Part shown: positions 51,848 to 61,893 of the stretch, one piece after another
Numbering within the stretch: position 1 is the first letter of the stretch
How the letters are laid out: each line of letters starts with the position of its first letter
Source: an uncultured candidate division Zixibacteria bacterium
Lineage (GTDB): Bacteria; Zixibacteria; MSB-5A5; SM1-73
DNA length: 64,000 nt
Reading direction: 5' to 3'
Assembly: GCA_903908285.1 (NCBI GenBank)
Contig: CAIVRH010000007.1
Coordinates: forward strand, 1-64,000
Translations under genes and position numbers: made by a program
Notes under the pieces: generated by a model
Database searches by the model: none
What the model saw: only the letters and a program-made list of their open reading frames with translations
Told to the model about the DNA's origin: nothing

Positions 51848-53023
51848 ATGGAGAAACTAATCTACTTAGACAGCGGCGCAACCACCTTTCCCAAACCCGA
51901 GGAAGTCTATGTGGCGATGGATAAGTTCTTTCGCTGCTGCGGAGTCAACCCGGGCCGGTCGGGATACGATCTCTGCATGGTGGCGGGGTCTAAAGTCGAG
52001 GAAACGCGCAAGCTCCTAACCGCGTTTTTCAATGGAACCGATCCCAATCGTCTGATCTTCGGCTACAACGCCACGGATGCTTTAAATCTGGCGATCTTCG
52101 GTCTGCTCAAGGAAGGGGATCATGCCATCACCTCCAAGGCAGAGCATAACTCGGTCCTTCGACCGCTGTACCACCTTTGCAAGTTCGGCGGCGTGGAAGT
52201 CGATCATGTTCCGTTTGACAGCCGGGGATTCGTCGATCCAAATGAGTTTGCCCGCCGTTTCAAGAAGAATACCAAATTAGTTGCAATCAATCACGCCTCG
52301 AATGTCATCGGCACTGTCCAGCCGGTCGGAGAAATCGGAAAGCTCTGCCGGGAACGCGGGATCACCCTGCTGGTGGATACCGCCCAGTCAGCGGGCAAGA
52401 TTCAGGTAGATATGCAGAAGATGAATATCGATGTGCTGGCTTTTACCGGTCACAAATCTCTAATGGGACCGATGGGCATCGGCGGGCTTTACGTTCGCGA
52501 GGGGGTGGAGATCCGGCATACCCGTGCCGGAGGCACGGGCGTCCGCTCGGCTGTTCGCACTCACCTGGATGAATACCCCTACCGGCTGGAATACGGCACC
52601 CCCAACCTGCCGGGAATAGCAGGCCTTAATGCTGGTATCAAGTGGCTGCTCAAGGAGGGGATGTCGAAAATCCATGGACGCGAATCGGGGCTGCTCCGAA
52701 TGCTACGGGATGGACTCAGGGAAATCGACGGTGTGACGTTATACTGTCAGGACAATCTGGACAATCATATTGGTATCATCTCATTCAATGTGGAAGGGCT
52801 GGAGGCGATGGATACCGGCACCATGCTGGACGTCGACTACAGTATCACCTGCCGCACCGGCTTGCACTGCGCCCCCCTGGTGCACGAACAGCTGGGCACC
52901 GATAAGATTCACGGATCGGTCAGATTCGGGATAGGTCCCTTCAATACCGCCGAGGATATCCAAGCTGCCATCAAAGCCGTGGGGGAAATAGCTCGCATAC
53001 GTTTGAAGCAGAAGTCCTGTTGA
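51848..53023 (+). CDS. Cysteine desulfurase family protein
   Basis: A 391-residue class V PLP aminotransferase-fold enzyme. It has YLDSGATTFPKPEEV, KAEHNSVLRPLY, VDTAQSAG and the PLP lysine in FTGHKSLMGPMG, plus the persulfide-forming cysteine region CRTGLHCAPLVHEQLGT. It matches SufS/CsdA-like and TIGR01977-type desulfurases. It converges on a dsrC-dsrM-dsrK-like operon, so it may feed sulfur to it. Confidence 0.88.
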   Translation: MEKLIYLDSGATTFPKPEEVYVAMDKFFRCCGVNPGRSGYDLCMVAGSKVEETRKLLTAFFNGTDPNRLIFGYNATDALNLAIFGLLKEGDHAITSKAEHNSVLRPLYHLCKFGGVEVDHVPFDSRGFVDPNEFARRFKKNTKLVAINHASNVIGTVQPVGEIGKLCRERGITLLVDTAQSAGKIQVDMQKMNIDVLAFTGHKSLMGPMGIGGLYVREGVEIRHTRAGGTGVRSAVRTHLDEYPYRLEYGTPNLPGIAGLNAGIKWLLKEGMSKIHGRESGLLRMLRDGLREIDGVTLYCQDNLDNHIGIISFNVEGLEAMDTGTMLDVDYSITCRTGLHCAPLVHEQLGTDKIHGSVRFGIGPFNTAEDIQAAIKAVGEIARIRLKQKSC

Positions 53024-53060
53024 CAGGTGAAGTTTATCTTCCGGCTTGTCCTTTCTTCGA

Positions 53061-54410
53061 TTATTTCTCCTTCTTTTCAATCACTAAAGCATCAGCGACG
53101 ACCTCGGATACGGTCTTGATCTCTACTTTAAGATCATACTCGCGGTTAAGCTCACTTAATTGGTCGATACAATTGTGACAGGGGGCAACGACGACTTGGG
53201 CGCCCGTCTTACGGATTTGATCTGCCTTTATCTTCCCTGCCTCCAGTCGCCTTTTTGCATAGCGGGTCATTGCCAGTTGTCCGCCGCCGCCGCAGCAGCA
53301 GTAGTTCTTCTCGCGATTAGGATGCATCTCCACGAAATTGGTAACCGCATTATTAAGAATGAACCGTTGTTCTTCGATTATACCTCCCAAGCGTACCAGG
53401 TTACAGGGATCGTGCAGCGTCACCAATTTCTGGTTGCGAGACCGATCCAATTTGATGCGTCCCTGGCGGATGTAATCGGCGATGATCTGAATGATGCTTT
53501 TGACCTCGAATCTATCTTCGGCAGCCAGCCATTCGGGCGCTTCCCAGCGATTGGAATTATAACCGTGACCACATTCACCCAAGACCAACGCTTTTGCTCC
53601 CAACTTGACCATTGACTCACGCAGACGCGATGAAAGCAAACCCGCCTCATCGTCATTTCCGCTGTAAAGACCATAGTTGGTGACGTCATAGTAATCGCTG
53701 GCCACAGTCCATCTCTCCTTTGCGGCATAGAATATCTTAGCGGTGGCTAAAAGAGACAATGGGAAGAACTTTGGTTCGCGCGGATTAACCGTATAAAGGA
53801 GCTTTGCACCCGGCTTATCCACCGGCAATAGCGCCTTTTGATCGCCGACCTCCATCTGCAGCTCTTCGCTCAACCACTGGAGCGTGTCGATCCACTCCTC
53901 CCGGGGAATGCCCATGTTATTGCCCTTCTCCACGGCCGTGGTCACGGTCGATTGCAGCTCAGGCGGAACCAGATCAATGGAAGCCAAGGTGGTTCTGGCC
54001 ATGCGGATCAGACGGGTTATGTTGATGCCCATAGTGCAGTTGAGCGCGCAGCGCCCGCACAATGTGCAGCGTCCGTAAAGCGAATCGACCCATCTCTCGA
54101 TAATCTGGCTATCCAGAATCCCGGTAACGTCGGGTTTTTCTTTTAATCCACCCAGCATGGTGGAGAGTTTTTTAAATAATGATTTTACCAGTCTAAGCTT
54201 GTAAGCGGGGATAGCCTCAAGCTCCCCGGTGGCTTGATAGTAATGACAGGTTTCGGCGCAAAGACCGCAATTAACGCACGACTGCAGGTTAGCAACCGTC
54301 TTACGGTCAAGTAGCTGCTTGAATGGTATCAAAGCAGAATCCAACTGGTCCGGTTTCAGATTCCGGATTCGGTCTAGATAGGGATCTTTTTGTACTTTTT
54401 CGGACACCAT
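53061..54410 (-). CDS. dsrK: DsrK/HdrD-like iron-sulfur protein
   Basis: A 449-residue protein with two 4Fe-4S ferredoxin sites (CVNCGLCAETCHYY and CTLCGRCALNCTMG) in the first 130 residues. Two CCG domains follow, with GECGHGYNS and HDPCNLVRLGG, then YCCCGGGGQLAM, which bind the catalytic non-cubane cluster in HdrD and DsrK. These enzymes reduce a disulfide, in DsrK the DsrC trisulfide. The stop-start gap to the membrane partner is 2 bp. Confidence 0.85.
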   Translation of the reverse strand: MVSEKVQKDPYLDRIRNLKPDQLDSALIPFKQLLDRKTVANLQSCVNCGLCAETCHYYQATGELEAIPAYKLRLVKSLFKKLSTMLGGLKEKPDVTGILDSQIIERWVDSLYGRCTLCGRCALNCTMGINITRLIRMARTTLASIDLVPPELQSTVTTAVEKGNNMGIPREEWIDTLQWLSEELQMEVGDQKALLPVDKPGAKLLYTVNPREPKFFPLSLLATAKIFYAAKERWTVASDYYDVTNYGLYSGNDDEAGLLSSRLRESMVKLGAKALVLGECGHGYNSNRWEAPEWLAAEDRFEVKSIIQIIADYIRQGRIKLDRSRNQKLVTLHDPCNLVRLGGIIEEQRFILNNAVTNFVEMHPNREKNYCCCGGGGQLAMTRYAKRRLEAGKIKADQIRKTGAQVVVAPCHNCIDQLSELNREYDLKVEIKTVSEVVADALVIEKKEK

Positions 54411-54412
54411 AT

Positions 54413-55042
54413 TTAAGTCTTCCTTGAAGGATGAGGAAGCACGCCTCTTTTGCCAAAGTAGGCACCGAAGATGATCCGGGAATAAAAGAAGAAAGCGCAG
54501 TGACGGAGTTTTCCGAACGGAATATAGACAAAGGTGATGATGGCGATGATCAAGAACGGTATCAGCGCTTTTTCGGCGTAAGTCGAGATCAGAGCCAAAA
54601 GAATGAAAAGATCGACCAGAAAGTTAGCCCAATAGTCATCACCGCTGCTCAAGGATCTCAGGTGCGGTTTGAGTATTCTCTTGATTAGCAGCGCCACGCC
54701 GCAGAATAGACCAATAGCCAGGAGTATCCGTGCCAGGTACAACCATATCATCGGAAATGAAATGCGCAGCAGTATCGTTGCCAGAAACAGCATGGTCACC
54801 AATATGCCGATATGATATAGGATGCCCCCCATATAAGTCCAGATATGTTTGGCTGCACTCTCTTTCTCCCAGGGGAGCATGCCCCATCCGAATGCATACA
54901 TAACGCCGGCAAAGCTGCTGCCACTGGGGCGAGCGTATACAGGTTTTTGGCCGAAAGCGAAAGTTCGAATGAGCACCACCATAAGAACGCCGGCACAAAA
55001 TAAACCCGAAGCCGCTACACCTAGTTTCAATATGGTAAACAT
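54413..55042 (-). CDS. dsrM: DsrM-like membrane subunit
   Basis: A 209-residue membrane protein with about five or six hydrophobic segments and histidines placed as heme ligands (GGILYHIGILVTMLF, and KPHLRSLSSGDDYWANFLVD). It resembles the NarI/DsrM cytochrome b family that passes quinol electrons to DsrK. It lies between dsrC and dsrK. Confidence 0.8.
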   Translation of the reverse strand: MFTILKLGVAASGLFCAGVLMVVLIRTFAFGQKPVYARPSGSSFAGVMYAFGWGMLPWEKESAAKHIWTYMGGILYHIGILVTMLFLATILLRISFPMIWLYLARILLAIGLFCGVALLIKRILKPHLRSLSSGDDYWANFLVDLFILLALISTYAEKALIPFLIIAIITFVYIPFGKLRHCAFFFYSRIIFGAYFGKRGVLPHPSRKT

Positions 55043-55058
55043 AGATTAATTAGCGATC

Positions 55059-55379
55059 CTACACGCACCCATCCGGTTTTGGCAGACCGGCAATTTTGCA
55101 AGCACCCTTGGCAGGACCCGAGGGGAACAGTTCGTAAATGCGGCGTAAAGGCAAGCCGGTGGTCTTGCAGATAGACCTGACCATCGGTGCCATATTGGTT
55201 TCCAGATAGTGGTTACGAATGAATTCGATAATCATCCAGTGTTCCGGGGTCAAATTGTCGATGCCTTCAGCCGCTTGGGCTAATGCTTCCGCCACCTGCT
55301 TATCCCACTGCTTGGAATCTGTTAGAAATCCCTCTTCATTAAGCTCGATCTTCTTACCTCTGACGTCGAGATGTGACAT
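55059..55379 (-). CDS. dsrC: DsrC/TusE family sulfur-carrier protein
   Basis: A 106-residue protein with the DsrC signature: FLTDSKQWDKQVAEALA, LTPEHWMIIEFIRNHYLE, RSICKTTGLPLRRIYELFP and the C-terminal arm GPAKGACKIAGLPKPDGCV. Both redox cysteines are present (C95 and the penultimate C105), so it is a true DsrC and not just TusE-like. GGAGGAATTGCGCCT precedes the ATG. It heads the dsrCMK-like operon. Confidence 0.93.
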   Translation of the reverse strand: MSHLDVRGKKIELNEEGFLTDSKQWDKQVAEALAQAAEGIDNLTPEHWMIIEFIRNHYLETNMAPMVRSICKTTGLPLRRIYELFPSGPAKGACKIAGLPKPDGCV

Positions 55380-55804
55380 AGGCGCAATTCCTCCGGTTAA
55401 TAACTCTGACTACCAATGTAACTGTAATCCACTAGTTTGGCAATAGATTTCGGATTACTCCAAATTGGTTAAATAAGTTCGAAAATCGTCCACGAAACGT
55501 TCCATCCTTTTACTTGACAAAAGGCTGTTTATTTTGTATACTCGATCGACGCAAGGATTTCTTTGCGGCCAATGTAGAGGTAAGATAGGCGAGAGAAACG
55601 AGGTATGGTCGGTTGCTATATCTGAACCTATGCAACAAGCTTTTGGGCATCTTCAAACTGATCTAAGGATTGATATTCGGAAGAATAAATTCCCAATAAT
55701 TTTCTGGTAATAACCGAAAATAAATAGTTTAACTTAAAAGTCGGATTAACCTATTTTCATTAACAGATTTCAGAAAGATAGTGATTCTGGAAGGAGACGA
55801 AAAT
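55380..55804. other. Divergent intergenic region with a promoter and long leader
   Basis: About 425 bp without a protein gene. It contains the promoter at 55514-55542. The 250-base leader downstream has small hairpins (GCAAGGATTTCTTTGC) and could encode a small RNA, though none is recognised. Confidence 0.5.
55514..55542 (+). promoter_or_regulatory. Near-consensus sigma70 promoter
   Basis: TTGACA (55514-55519) and TATACT (55537-55542) with a 17-base spacer, close to the ideal. It points toward the TPR gene at 55805, giving a leader of about 255 bases. Confidence 0.75.
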
Positions 55805-56995
55805 ATGTCAACCCTTGGGTTAACGCTGGTAATCGCTCTGATTTCCCTTTTGGTCATTTGGAGGATTTATCGGGATGTGAAACTGGAAAGATCCAAAAGT
55901 ATCATTCTTCTTGAGGTGATACTATTGGTTTGCTTAATCACCTGGGGTGTGGTATCTCGGATTAAATCAGGTAAGGAAAGCGGACCGGAAGAGATAAGCG
56001 GGGAAACCGCTAAAGTAGAAAAGACCACGAAAACAGAATCGACCCGGGTAACAAACCTTTTGTCCGGGCTTCAAGATTACATGGGCGATATGAGCCAGAC
56101 CGATAAACCGGAAATACAGCTTCTATTTAAGCAGGGTTTGGAATATAAAATGAAGGGGGAGCATGATCAGGCTCTGCTGGCCTTCAAGCAGGCTTTGGAC
56201 TTGGATCTTTCCGATGGGGAGAGGTTGGTTATTTTTCTTTTAATGGGCAATTCGGAAGCCTTTCTAAAAGAGTATGACTCGGCGGTAAATCACTATTATC
56301 AAGCCGAGAGGTTGAGTAAGAACGTCCATAATGATACCGCTTTAGCGGTATCCTATTCAAATCTGGCTTTGGTTTATCAGCTGGCGGACAATCTGAAGGG
56401 CGCTTTAGAGAATTATTTCTATCTTTTGACCATGGATAGGAAGATGGGAAATAAACCGGGAGAGAAAAATACTTTAGCGAATATCGGTTTTATCTATCAG
56501 GTGATGGGAAATGCGGACAGCGCTGAGGTTTATCATAAAAAATCTTTAGAGGTTACCGGAGCAGCAGATGATACTCTAACTCAAGCCGCGCAGCTGAATA
56601 ATTTGGCTTTGGCTTATCGGTCGAAGGGTAAGCCGGATAGCGCCCTAGTCCTGTATTCTCAAGCGCTTTCGCTTTTCCAGCGGGCAGGCGACTTTCGAGA
56701 TGCTGCCAGTGTCTTAACCAACATCGGCTTGATATATCAAGAAACGGGAGAAATGGAGCAGGCATTAGATTATCATCACCAAGCTTTTACAGTCGACAGC
56801 ACCCTGGGTGATTTTGCGGGGCAAGCCGGTGATTTGACCAATATCGGCTCGGTTATGGAACAAAAAGGGGAGTTTACCGCTGCTTTGGAATTCTACCGGC
56901 GGGCTGAAGCTCTTTTTGAAAAAGCCAATGCCAAAAGGGAAGCCGAGTTTGTTGGTGAGAACATCCGCAGAGTGGAGAAGAAAATAAAAGGTTAA
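55805..56995 (+). CDS. Membrane-anchored TPR protein
   Basis: About 396 residues from the ATG at 55805, which has AAGGAG at good spacing. Two N-terminal hydrophobic segments (LTLVIALISLLVIW and ILLEVILLVCLITWGVVS) are followed by about seven tetratricopeptide repeats between residues 110 and 390 (for example AAQLNNLALAYRSKGKPDSALVLYSQAL). TPRs bind partner proteins; the partner is unknown. Confidence 0.8.
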   Translation: MSTLGLTLVIALISLLVIWRIYRDVKLERSKSIILLEVILLVCLITWGVVSRIKSGKESGPEEISGETAKVEKTTKTESTRVTNLLSGLQDYMGDMSQTDKPEIQLLFKQGLEYKMKGEHDQALLAFKQALDLDLSDGERLVIFLLMGNSEAFLKEYDSAVNHYYQAERLSKNVHNDTALAVSYSNLALVYQLADNLKGALENYFYLLTMDRKMGNKPGEKNTLANIGFIYQVMGNADSAEVYHKKSLEVTGAADDTLTQAAQLNNLALAYRSKGKPDSALVLYSQALSLFQRAGDFRDAASVLTNIGLIYQETGEMEQALDYHHQAFTVDSTLGDFAGQAGDLTNIGSVMEQKGEFTAALEFYRRAEALFEKANAKREAEFVGENIRRVEKKIKG

Positions 56996-57270
56996 GGTTA
57001 AAGAGAATGATAGCGGTATCCGGTAAATTGTTGTAGCGATGTGAAAATCCACTTTCAGCATATCGCCCTCATGGCCGGATTCAACTGAATTATCCCGATT
57101 TTACTTAAATATAGATTCCAGCGCACAAGTATTTCACTTGCCCGAAACTCTAAAAGGACAAAACCATAATATACTGAATCTTCCTACCTGGAAAATCATG
57201 GTCTTAAGATTCTCAAAGTGTTGATCTGCTGTATATTTAAAATAGGAGAGGATCGAAGAGAGGGGGATGG

Positions 57271-58395
57271 TTGAAAAGACTGAACATCCTGCAGTTGATT
57301 AACGTCAGGTGGTATAACGCCTGCGCCTACTATGCGATCAGTTTATCTGCTGCCCTGAAGAAAAGAGGACACCAGGTGATAGTCGCAGGAGATCCCCAAA
57401 GCCCGCCGGTGCTGAAAGCCAAAGAACTTGGTCTTTCGGTCTTTGAAGACTTATATCCAAGCTACTCCACCCCCTGGATGATGGTTTACAATATCAAACG
57501 GCTGGTGGACCTGGTAGCAGAGGAAAAAATCGACATCATCAATGCTCACCGGGGAGAAGGTCATCTGATAGCTGCATTGGCCAGAAAATTTGGAAAAAGA
57601 AATGTTCCTTTGGTCAGGACCCGGGGCGATGCAAGAATCCCGAAAGCCAATCTTTTCAACCGCCATTTGAATAATCGGTATACGGAGAAAATCATTACTA
57701 CCTGTCAGGTTTTGAGGGGGAATTGTATCCAAGTTTTGAAGATACCTGAAAATAAAGTGGTCAATATTCCTGGGGGAATTGATCACGACTTTTTTTCACC
57801 GCAGGAGTGGGATAGAAATTGGGAGGAAAAACTTAATTTACCTGAAGGGAGTTTAGTGGTGGGGATATTGGGGCGGCTTTCTCCGGTTAAGGGACATAAA
57901 TATTTCATTCAAGCAGCAGAAATCGTTTTGAAAAAGTTTCCCCGGACCATATTCTTAATCTGTGGAACGGATGCCCAGATAAGCTTACTGGAATTGAAGG
58001 AGATGGTGAGAACCGTGGGAAGGGAAGAGAACTTCCGCTTCTTAGGGAAAGTGAAGGATCCCCGGGAGATCATCTCGCTATTTGATGTGGGGGTGGTAGC
58101 TTCGACCGGATCGGAAACCATCTGCCGGGTTCCATTGGAATATATGGCTATGGGAAAGCCGGTGGTGGGGACGAGAGTGAATGCCATCCCGGAAGTGGTA
58201 GAAGACGATGTTAACGGTTTGTTAGTCGAACCGAAGGATGCTCCCCAAATGGCTGAAGCGATGATGAGGTTATTGGGGGATGAACAATTAAGGCAACGCT
58301 TCGGCGAGATAGGTCGGCAGAAGGTGGTGGAGAAATTCACTTTGGATTGCTTTGCCCGAAGAACGGAGGAGGTCTATTTCAGTCTATTGGATTGA
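57271..58395 (+). CDS. Glycosyltransferase family 4 (GT-B)
   Basis: A 374-residue protein starting at a TTG behind AGAGGGGG. The N-terminal half has a GT-B start (KRLNILQLINVRWYNACAYYAI), and the C-terminal half has the donor-binding GRLSPVKGHKYFIQAAEI and the E-x7-E region SGSETICRVPLEYMAMGKPVVGT. It probably adds a sugar to a surface polysaccharide. It begins a four-gene glycan run. Confidence 0.88.
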   Translation: MKRLNILQLINVRWYNACAYYAISLSAALKKRGHQVIVAGDPQSPPVLKAKELGLSVFEDLYPSYSTPWMMVYNIKRLVDLVAEEKIDIINAHRGEGHLIAALARKFGKRNVPLVRTRGDARIPKANLFNRHLNNRYTEKIITTCQVLRGNCIQVLKIPENKVVNIPGGIDHDFFSPQEWDRNWEEKLNLPEGSLVVGILGRLSPVKGHKYFIQAAEIVLKKFPRTIFLICGTDAQISLLELKEMVRTVGREENFRFLGKVKDPREIISLFDVGVVASTGSETICRVPLEYMAMGKPVVGTRVNAIPEVVEDDVNGLLVEPKDAPQMAEAMMRLLGDEQLRQRFGEIGRQKVVEKFTLDCFARRTEEVYFSLLD

Positions 58396-58543
58396 AGTTT
58401 GAGAGATGAAAAGCAGAGCAGTTATTTTATATTGATGCTGTATCCGATTTTAGTTTTCCCAGCTGCATGGACTCGGAGAAAGACCTTTTGAAGACGCTAT
58501 TTTAATTCTGTTTGCTTAAGGTAAACACTCCAGACCGAACTTT

Positions 58544-59785
58544 TTGAAATTTATCATGACCAAAGAAAATCTAGTAGGTACAATAGATAAGATTATCTGG
58601 TTCTCTTTGTGTGGTTTTGCCTTCTTTTCCCCCTGGTCCATTGCCGGAGCACAGTCTTTCCTGATATTGGGACTTCTGGGATGGTTGGTGAAGATGCCGG
58701 TTTCGGGGAGGATCGATTTCGTCCATACACCTCTGAATCTACCGATTCTGCTTTACTTGATAACACAAGTAATCTCTGTGATTTTCTCTCCCCTCAAAGT
58801 TCATAGTCTATTAGCTCTAAAAGAAGAATGGCTGTTTCTTTTGTTCTTCCTGATAGTTAATAATGTCAAGCCGGAGGATAAGATAGTAAAATTGGTTACG
58901 ATTCTTTTGGCAGTTTCCGGTCTGGTGGGGCTCTATGCCATCTGGCAACACTATTCCGGAATGGATTTGTACCGGCACCGGATGCTTGTTTCTAGAGGAG
59001 GGGTCTTCATCAGTACCGGGCTATTCGATCATCACCTTACTTTCGGCGGATACTATATGTTGGCTTTTCTCTTGGCTCTGGTGATGGTTTTAAGTTCAAA
59101 AAGAAAGGGGGGACTGAGAGTTCTCGATTTGGCTGCTCCGGTCATCATCGGGTTGTCCTTAATCTTCTGTTATGCCCGAAGCGCCTGGCTGGGAGCAGTG
59201 GCGGGAATTTTAATTTTCGGATTTTCGAAGGGAAGAAAGTTCGCGCTTATTTTGTGCTTAGGTATGATCGTACTGGTGCTGGCAGTCTTTGTGATCGAGC
59301 CCACCAGCTGGGACCGGATAAAGGAAATTAGCCTTTCCCGGGACAAGGATAAGGCGGAGTCGACCCGGATCAGATTGTGGCAGACCTCCATAAACATGAT
59401 AAAGGACAAGCCCATCTGGGGGATCGGTCTAGGCAATTTTACTCAGTTATTCGAGCAATATAAGGTGGAGGGATACTATGATACCAACTGTCATCCTCAT
59501 AACGATTATCTAAACATGGCGGTCAATTCAGGATTCTTGGGACTTTTGGCTTATCTGGGCATCTGGATAGTGTTTCTGTATAGCAGTATCCGAGCGATGA
59601 TCAATAACAAAAGGAAGGGATTCCCTTATTGGATCCAAATTGGCGGGGTGGTAGCCATCATCTCTTTTATGGTTGCCGGTCTGTTGCAATGCTATTATAG
59701 CGATGCGGAGGTGAACATGCTGGTCATGTTCATTTTGGGCATAACCGTGGCTTCAAATCTTAGATCAAACGAGGTCCAGTCTTGA
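58544..59785 (+). CDS. O-antigen ligase/polymerase-like membrane protein
   Basis: A 413-residue protein with about 11 hydrophobic segments. The large loop GLFDHHLTFGGYYMLAF, then RSAWLGAVAGI and the conserved PHNDYLNMAVNSGFLGLLAYLG, match the Wzy/WaaL (O-antigen ligase, PF04932) family. A TTG at 58544 or the ATG at 58556 may be the start. It lies between glycosyltransferases, as expected. Confidence 0.85.
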   Translation: MKFIMTKENLVGTIDKIIWFSLCGFAFFSPWSIAGAQSFLILGLLGWLVKMPVSGRIDFVHTPLNLPILLYLITQVISVIFSPLKVHSLLALKEEWLFLLFFLIVNNVKPEDKIVKLVTILLAVSGLVGLYAIWQHYSGMDLYRHRMLVSRGGVFISTGLFDHHLTFGGYYMLAFLLALVMVLSSKRKGGLRVLDLAAPVIIGLSLIFCYARSAWLGAVAGILIFGFSKGRKFALILCLGMIVLVLAVFVIEPTSWDRIKEISLSRDKDKAESTRIRLWQTSINMIKDKPIWGIGLGNFTQLFEQYKVEGYYDTNCHPHNDYLNMAVNSGFLGLLAYLGIWIVFLYSSIRAMINNKRKGFPYWIQIGGVVAIISFMVAGLLQCYYSDAEVNMLVMFILGITVASNLRSNEVQS

Positions 59786-60537
59786 ACCGGATATCCGGCA
59801 TCATCATAACTTACAATGAGTCCAAGAACATCCGCCGGTGTTTGGAAAGCGTGAGCTGGTTGGATGAACTGGTGGTGGTGGATTCCTACAGCACGGATGA
59901 TACCAAGCAGGTAGTCTCCGAATTCACCGACAAGATATACGATATAAAATGGGAAGGTTTCGGTCCAGCCAAAGAGTATGCGAAAAGTCAAGCCTCAGGT
60001 GTTTGGATTCTCTCGGTGGATGCGGATGAAGTGGTTACCGAGGAATTGAGAGCAGAGATCAAAAGGATCGTGAGTTTGGCTGATCCTCTGGATGGTTACT
60101 TCCTTCCCCGAAGTTCATATTTCCTGGGAAGGTGGATGAAGCGGGGGGGGTGGTATCCGGATTATGTTTTACGACTATTCAAGAAAGATAAAGGGAGTTT
60201 CACCTCCCGGGTGGTGCATGAGGAGGTGGTAATCCGAGGAAAAACCGGACATTTGAAGAATGATCTGCTTCATTATACCGATCCGAACTTTGAGCATTAT
60301 CTGGAGAAATTAAACCGTTATACCTCACTGGATGCGCTCCGATTATTCCAGGAAGGGAAAAGAGCTTCACTCTCTGATATTATATTCAGACCGGGGTTGG
60401 CCTTTTTCAGGATGTATCTTTTTAAATTCGGATTCTTAGACGGTTTACCGGGTCTGATTCTGGCAGTCTCGTCGGCATTCCACGTTTTTTCCAAATACAC
60501 CAAGCTATGGCACTTAAACCAATCCAAGGCCAATTAA
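59782..60537 (+). CDS. Glycosyltransferase family 2 (WaaE/KdtX-like)
   Basis: A 251-residue GT-A enzyme. NRISGIIITYNESKNIRRCLESV, VVVDSYSTDDT and the metal site VDADEVVTEEL fit LPS core glycosyltransferases of the WaaE type. Start TTG overlaps the previous stop (TTGA). It completes the middle of the glycan run. Confidence 0.9.
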   Translation: MNRISGIIITYNESKNIRRCLESVSWLDELVVVDSYSTDDTKQVVSEFTDKIYDIKWEGFGPAKEYAKSQASGVWILSVDADEVVTEELRAEIKRIVSLADPLDGYFLPRSSYFLGRWMKRGGWYPDYVLRLFKKDKGSFTSRVVHEEVVIRGKTGHLKNDLLHYTDPNFEHYLEKLNRYTSLDALRLFQEGKRASLSDIIFRPGLAFFRMYLFKFGFLDGLPGLILAVSSAFHVFSKYTKLWHLNQSKAN

Positions 60538-60804
60538 ATCAGTGAAGAATCTACAGGATAAAAAAGAGGTGAAGTTCTTTACGGGGTGACATCGTATAAT
60601 TTATGCAGACACTGGCACCACAGATATAAGCAATGGTCTTGTAAAAGTTTCCCGAAGTGTAAAAGCAGTTTTAAACGGGATATTCGACTTCAGCCTGATC
60701 TGAGTCTTCTGCGATATCTTATAATTGGATACACCTGAAGGTGAACACTCCGTTTTTCCATATCCGATTATTGTGTCATTAGCTCCGTTCCCGGGGTAAA
60801 TTAT

Positions 60805-61893
60805 ATGAGAAAGCTTAAACTCACCGGTAAAGAGAAATTTCTGGTGATAAGGACCGACCGCATCGGCGATCTGGTTTTATCCACGCCGGTTTTGACAGCT
60901 ATAAAATTCCACTTTCCGGGATCGCACATAACCATGATGGTGTCACCGTACGCAGCGGACGCACTCGAAAACAATCCTAACATAAACCAGGTGATACTAG
61001 ACGATAGGATAAATAAATACCCGGGAGTCAAAGGCTTCATTCGGTTGGTTAGAAAGATAAGAAAAGGGAAATTCGAGGTGGGGATTCTGCTTAAGCCGAC
61101 TTTTAGATTGGCATTTTTGCTTTTTCTTGCCGGAGTAAAATACCGAATCGGAACCGGCTTCAGGCTTTACCAGATATTCTTCAATCGAAAAGTCTATGTG
61201 CATCGAAAGGTAAATCTAAAACACGAGGTGGAATACAATCTGGATCTGTTGAGTTCCCTGGGAATTACCCCCGGGGAAATTTTTCCTAAAGTATATGTTT
61301 CTCCCCCAGAGGAGGAGTTTGCCCGCCGGACCTTCGAGGAGTCCAGACTTATGCCTGAGGACATCGTGGCGGTGATCCATCCCGGAAGCGGGGATTCTTC
61401 ACTGAATCTCCCCGCCAAGAGATTTGCAGAAGCGGCGGACGAACTGGCGGAAAAACTCAACGCCAGGATAGTCTTTACCGGTTCGGAAAGAGAGAAGAAT
61501 CTGATCGGATTCATCAGAAGCCACATGCGGCATGAATCCATAAATCTGGCAGGGAAGACTACACTTCGCCAGCTGATGGGCATCCTGAAATCTTGTGATG
61601 TGCTGATCTCTAACAGCACCGGGCCTATGCATCTGGCTTGCGCCTTGGGCACACCTACTCTAGCCATCTTCTGCCCGATTTTTGCCGCAGGTCCGATCCG
61701 ATGGGGACCTTATGGAGAGGGACACCAGGTCATCCTACCTCCGGTTCCGGTCTGTTTCAAATGCAAGCCTGAGGGATGTCCACACTTTAATTGTATGGAA
61801 AAGATAGGAGCGGATCAGATAGTTTCCCAGGTAAGTCTGGTCTTACAGGAAAAAATAAGAATCAAGCGGAGTTTGAGAAATATCGACAAGTGA
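60805..61893 (+). CDS. Glycosyltransferase family 9 (heptosyltransferase-like)
   Basis: A 362-residue protein of the WaaC/WaaF family: FLVIRTDRIGDLVLSTPVLTAIK at the start, IHPGSGDSSLNLPAKRFAEAAD, LMGILKSCDVLISNSTGPMHLACALGTPT near the end, and PVPVCFKCKPEGCPHFNCM. It would add heptose or a similar sugar to the lipid A core, which supports an outer membrane with LPS-like glycolipid. It is about 270 bp past the GT2 gene. Confidence 0.9.
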   Translation: MRKLKLTGKEKFLVIRTDRIGDLVLSTPVLTAIKFHFPGSHITMMVSPYAADALENNPNINQVILDDRINKYPGVKGFIRLVRKIRKGKFEVGILLKPTFRLAFLLFLAGVKYRIGTGFRLYQIFFNRKVYVHRKVNLKHEVEYNLDLLSSLGITPGEIFPKVYVSPPEEEFARRTFEESRLMPEDIVAVIHPGSGDSSLNLPAKRFAEAADELAEKLNARIVFTGSEREKNLIGFIRSHMRHESINLAGKTTLRQLMGILKSCDVLISNSTGPMHLACALGTPTLAIFCPIFAAGPIRWGPYGEGHQVILPPVPVCFKCKPEGCPHFNCMEKIGADQIVSQVSLVLQEKIRIKRSLRNIDK

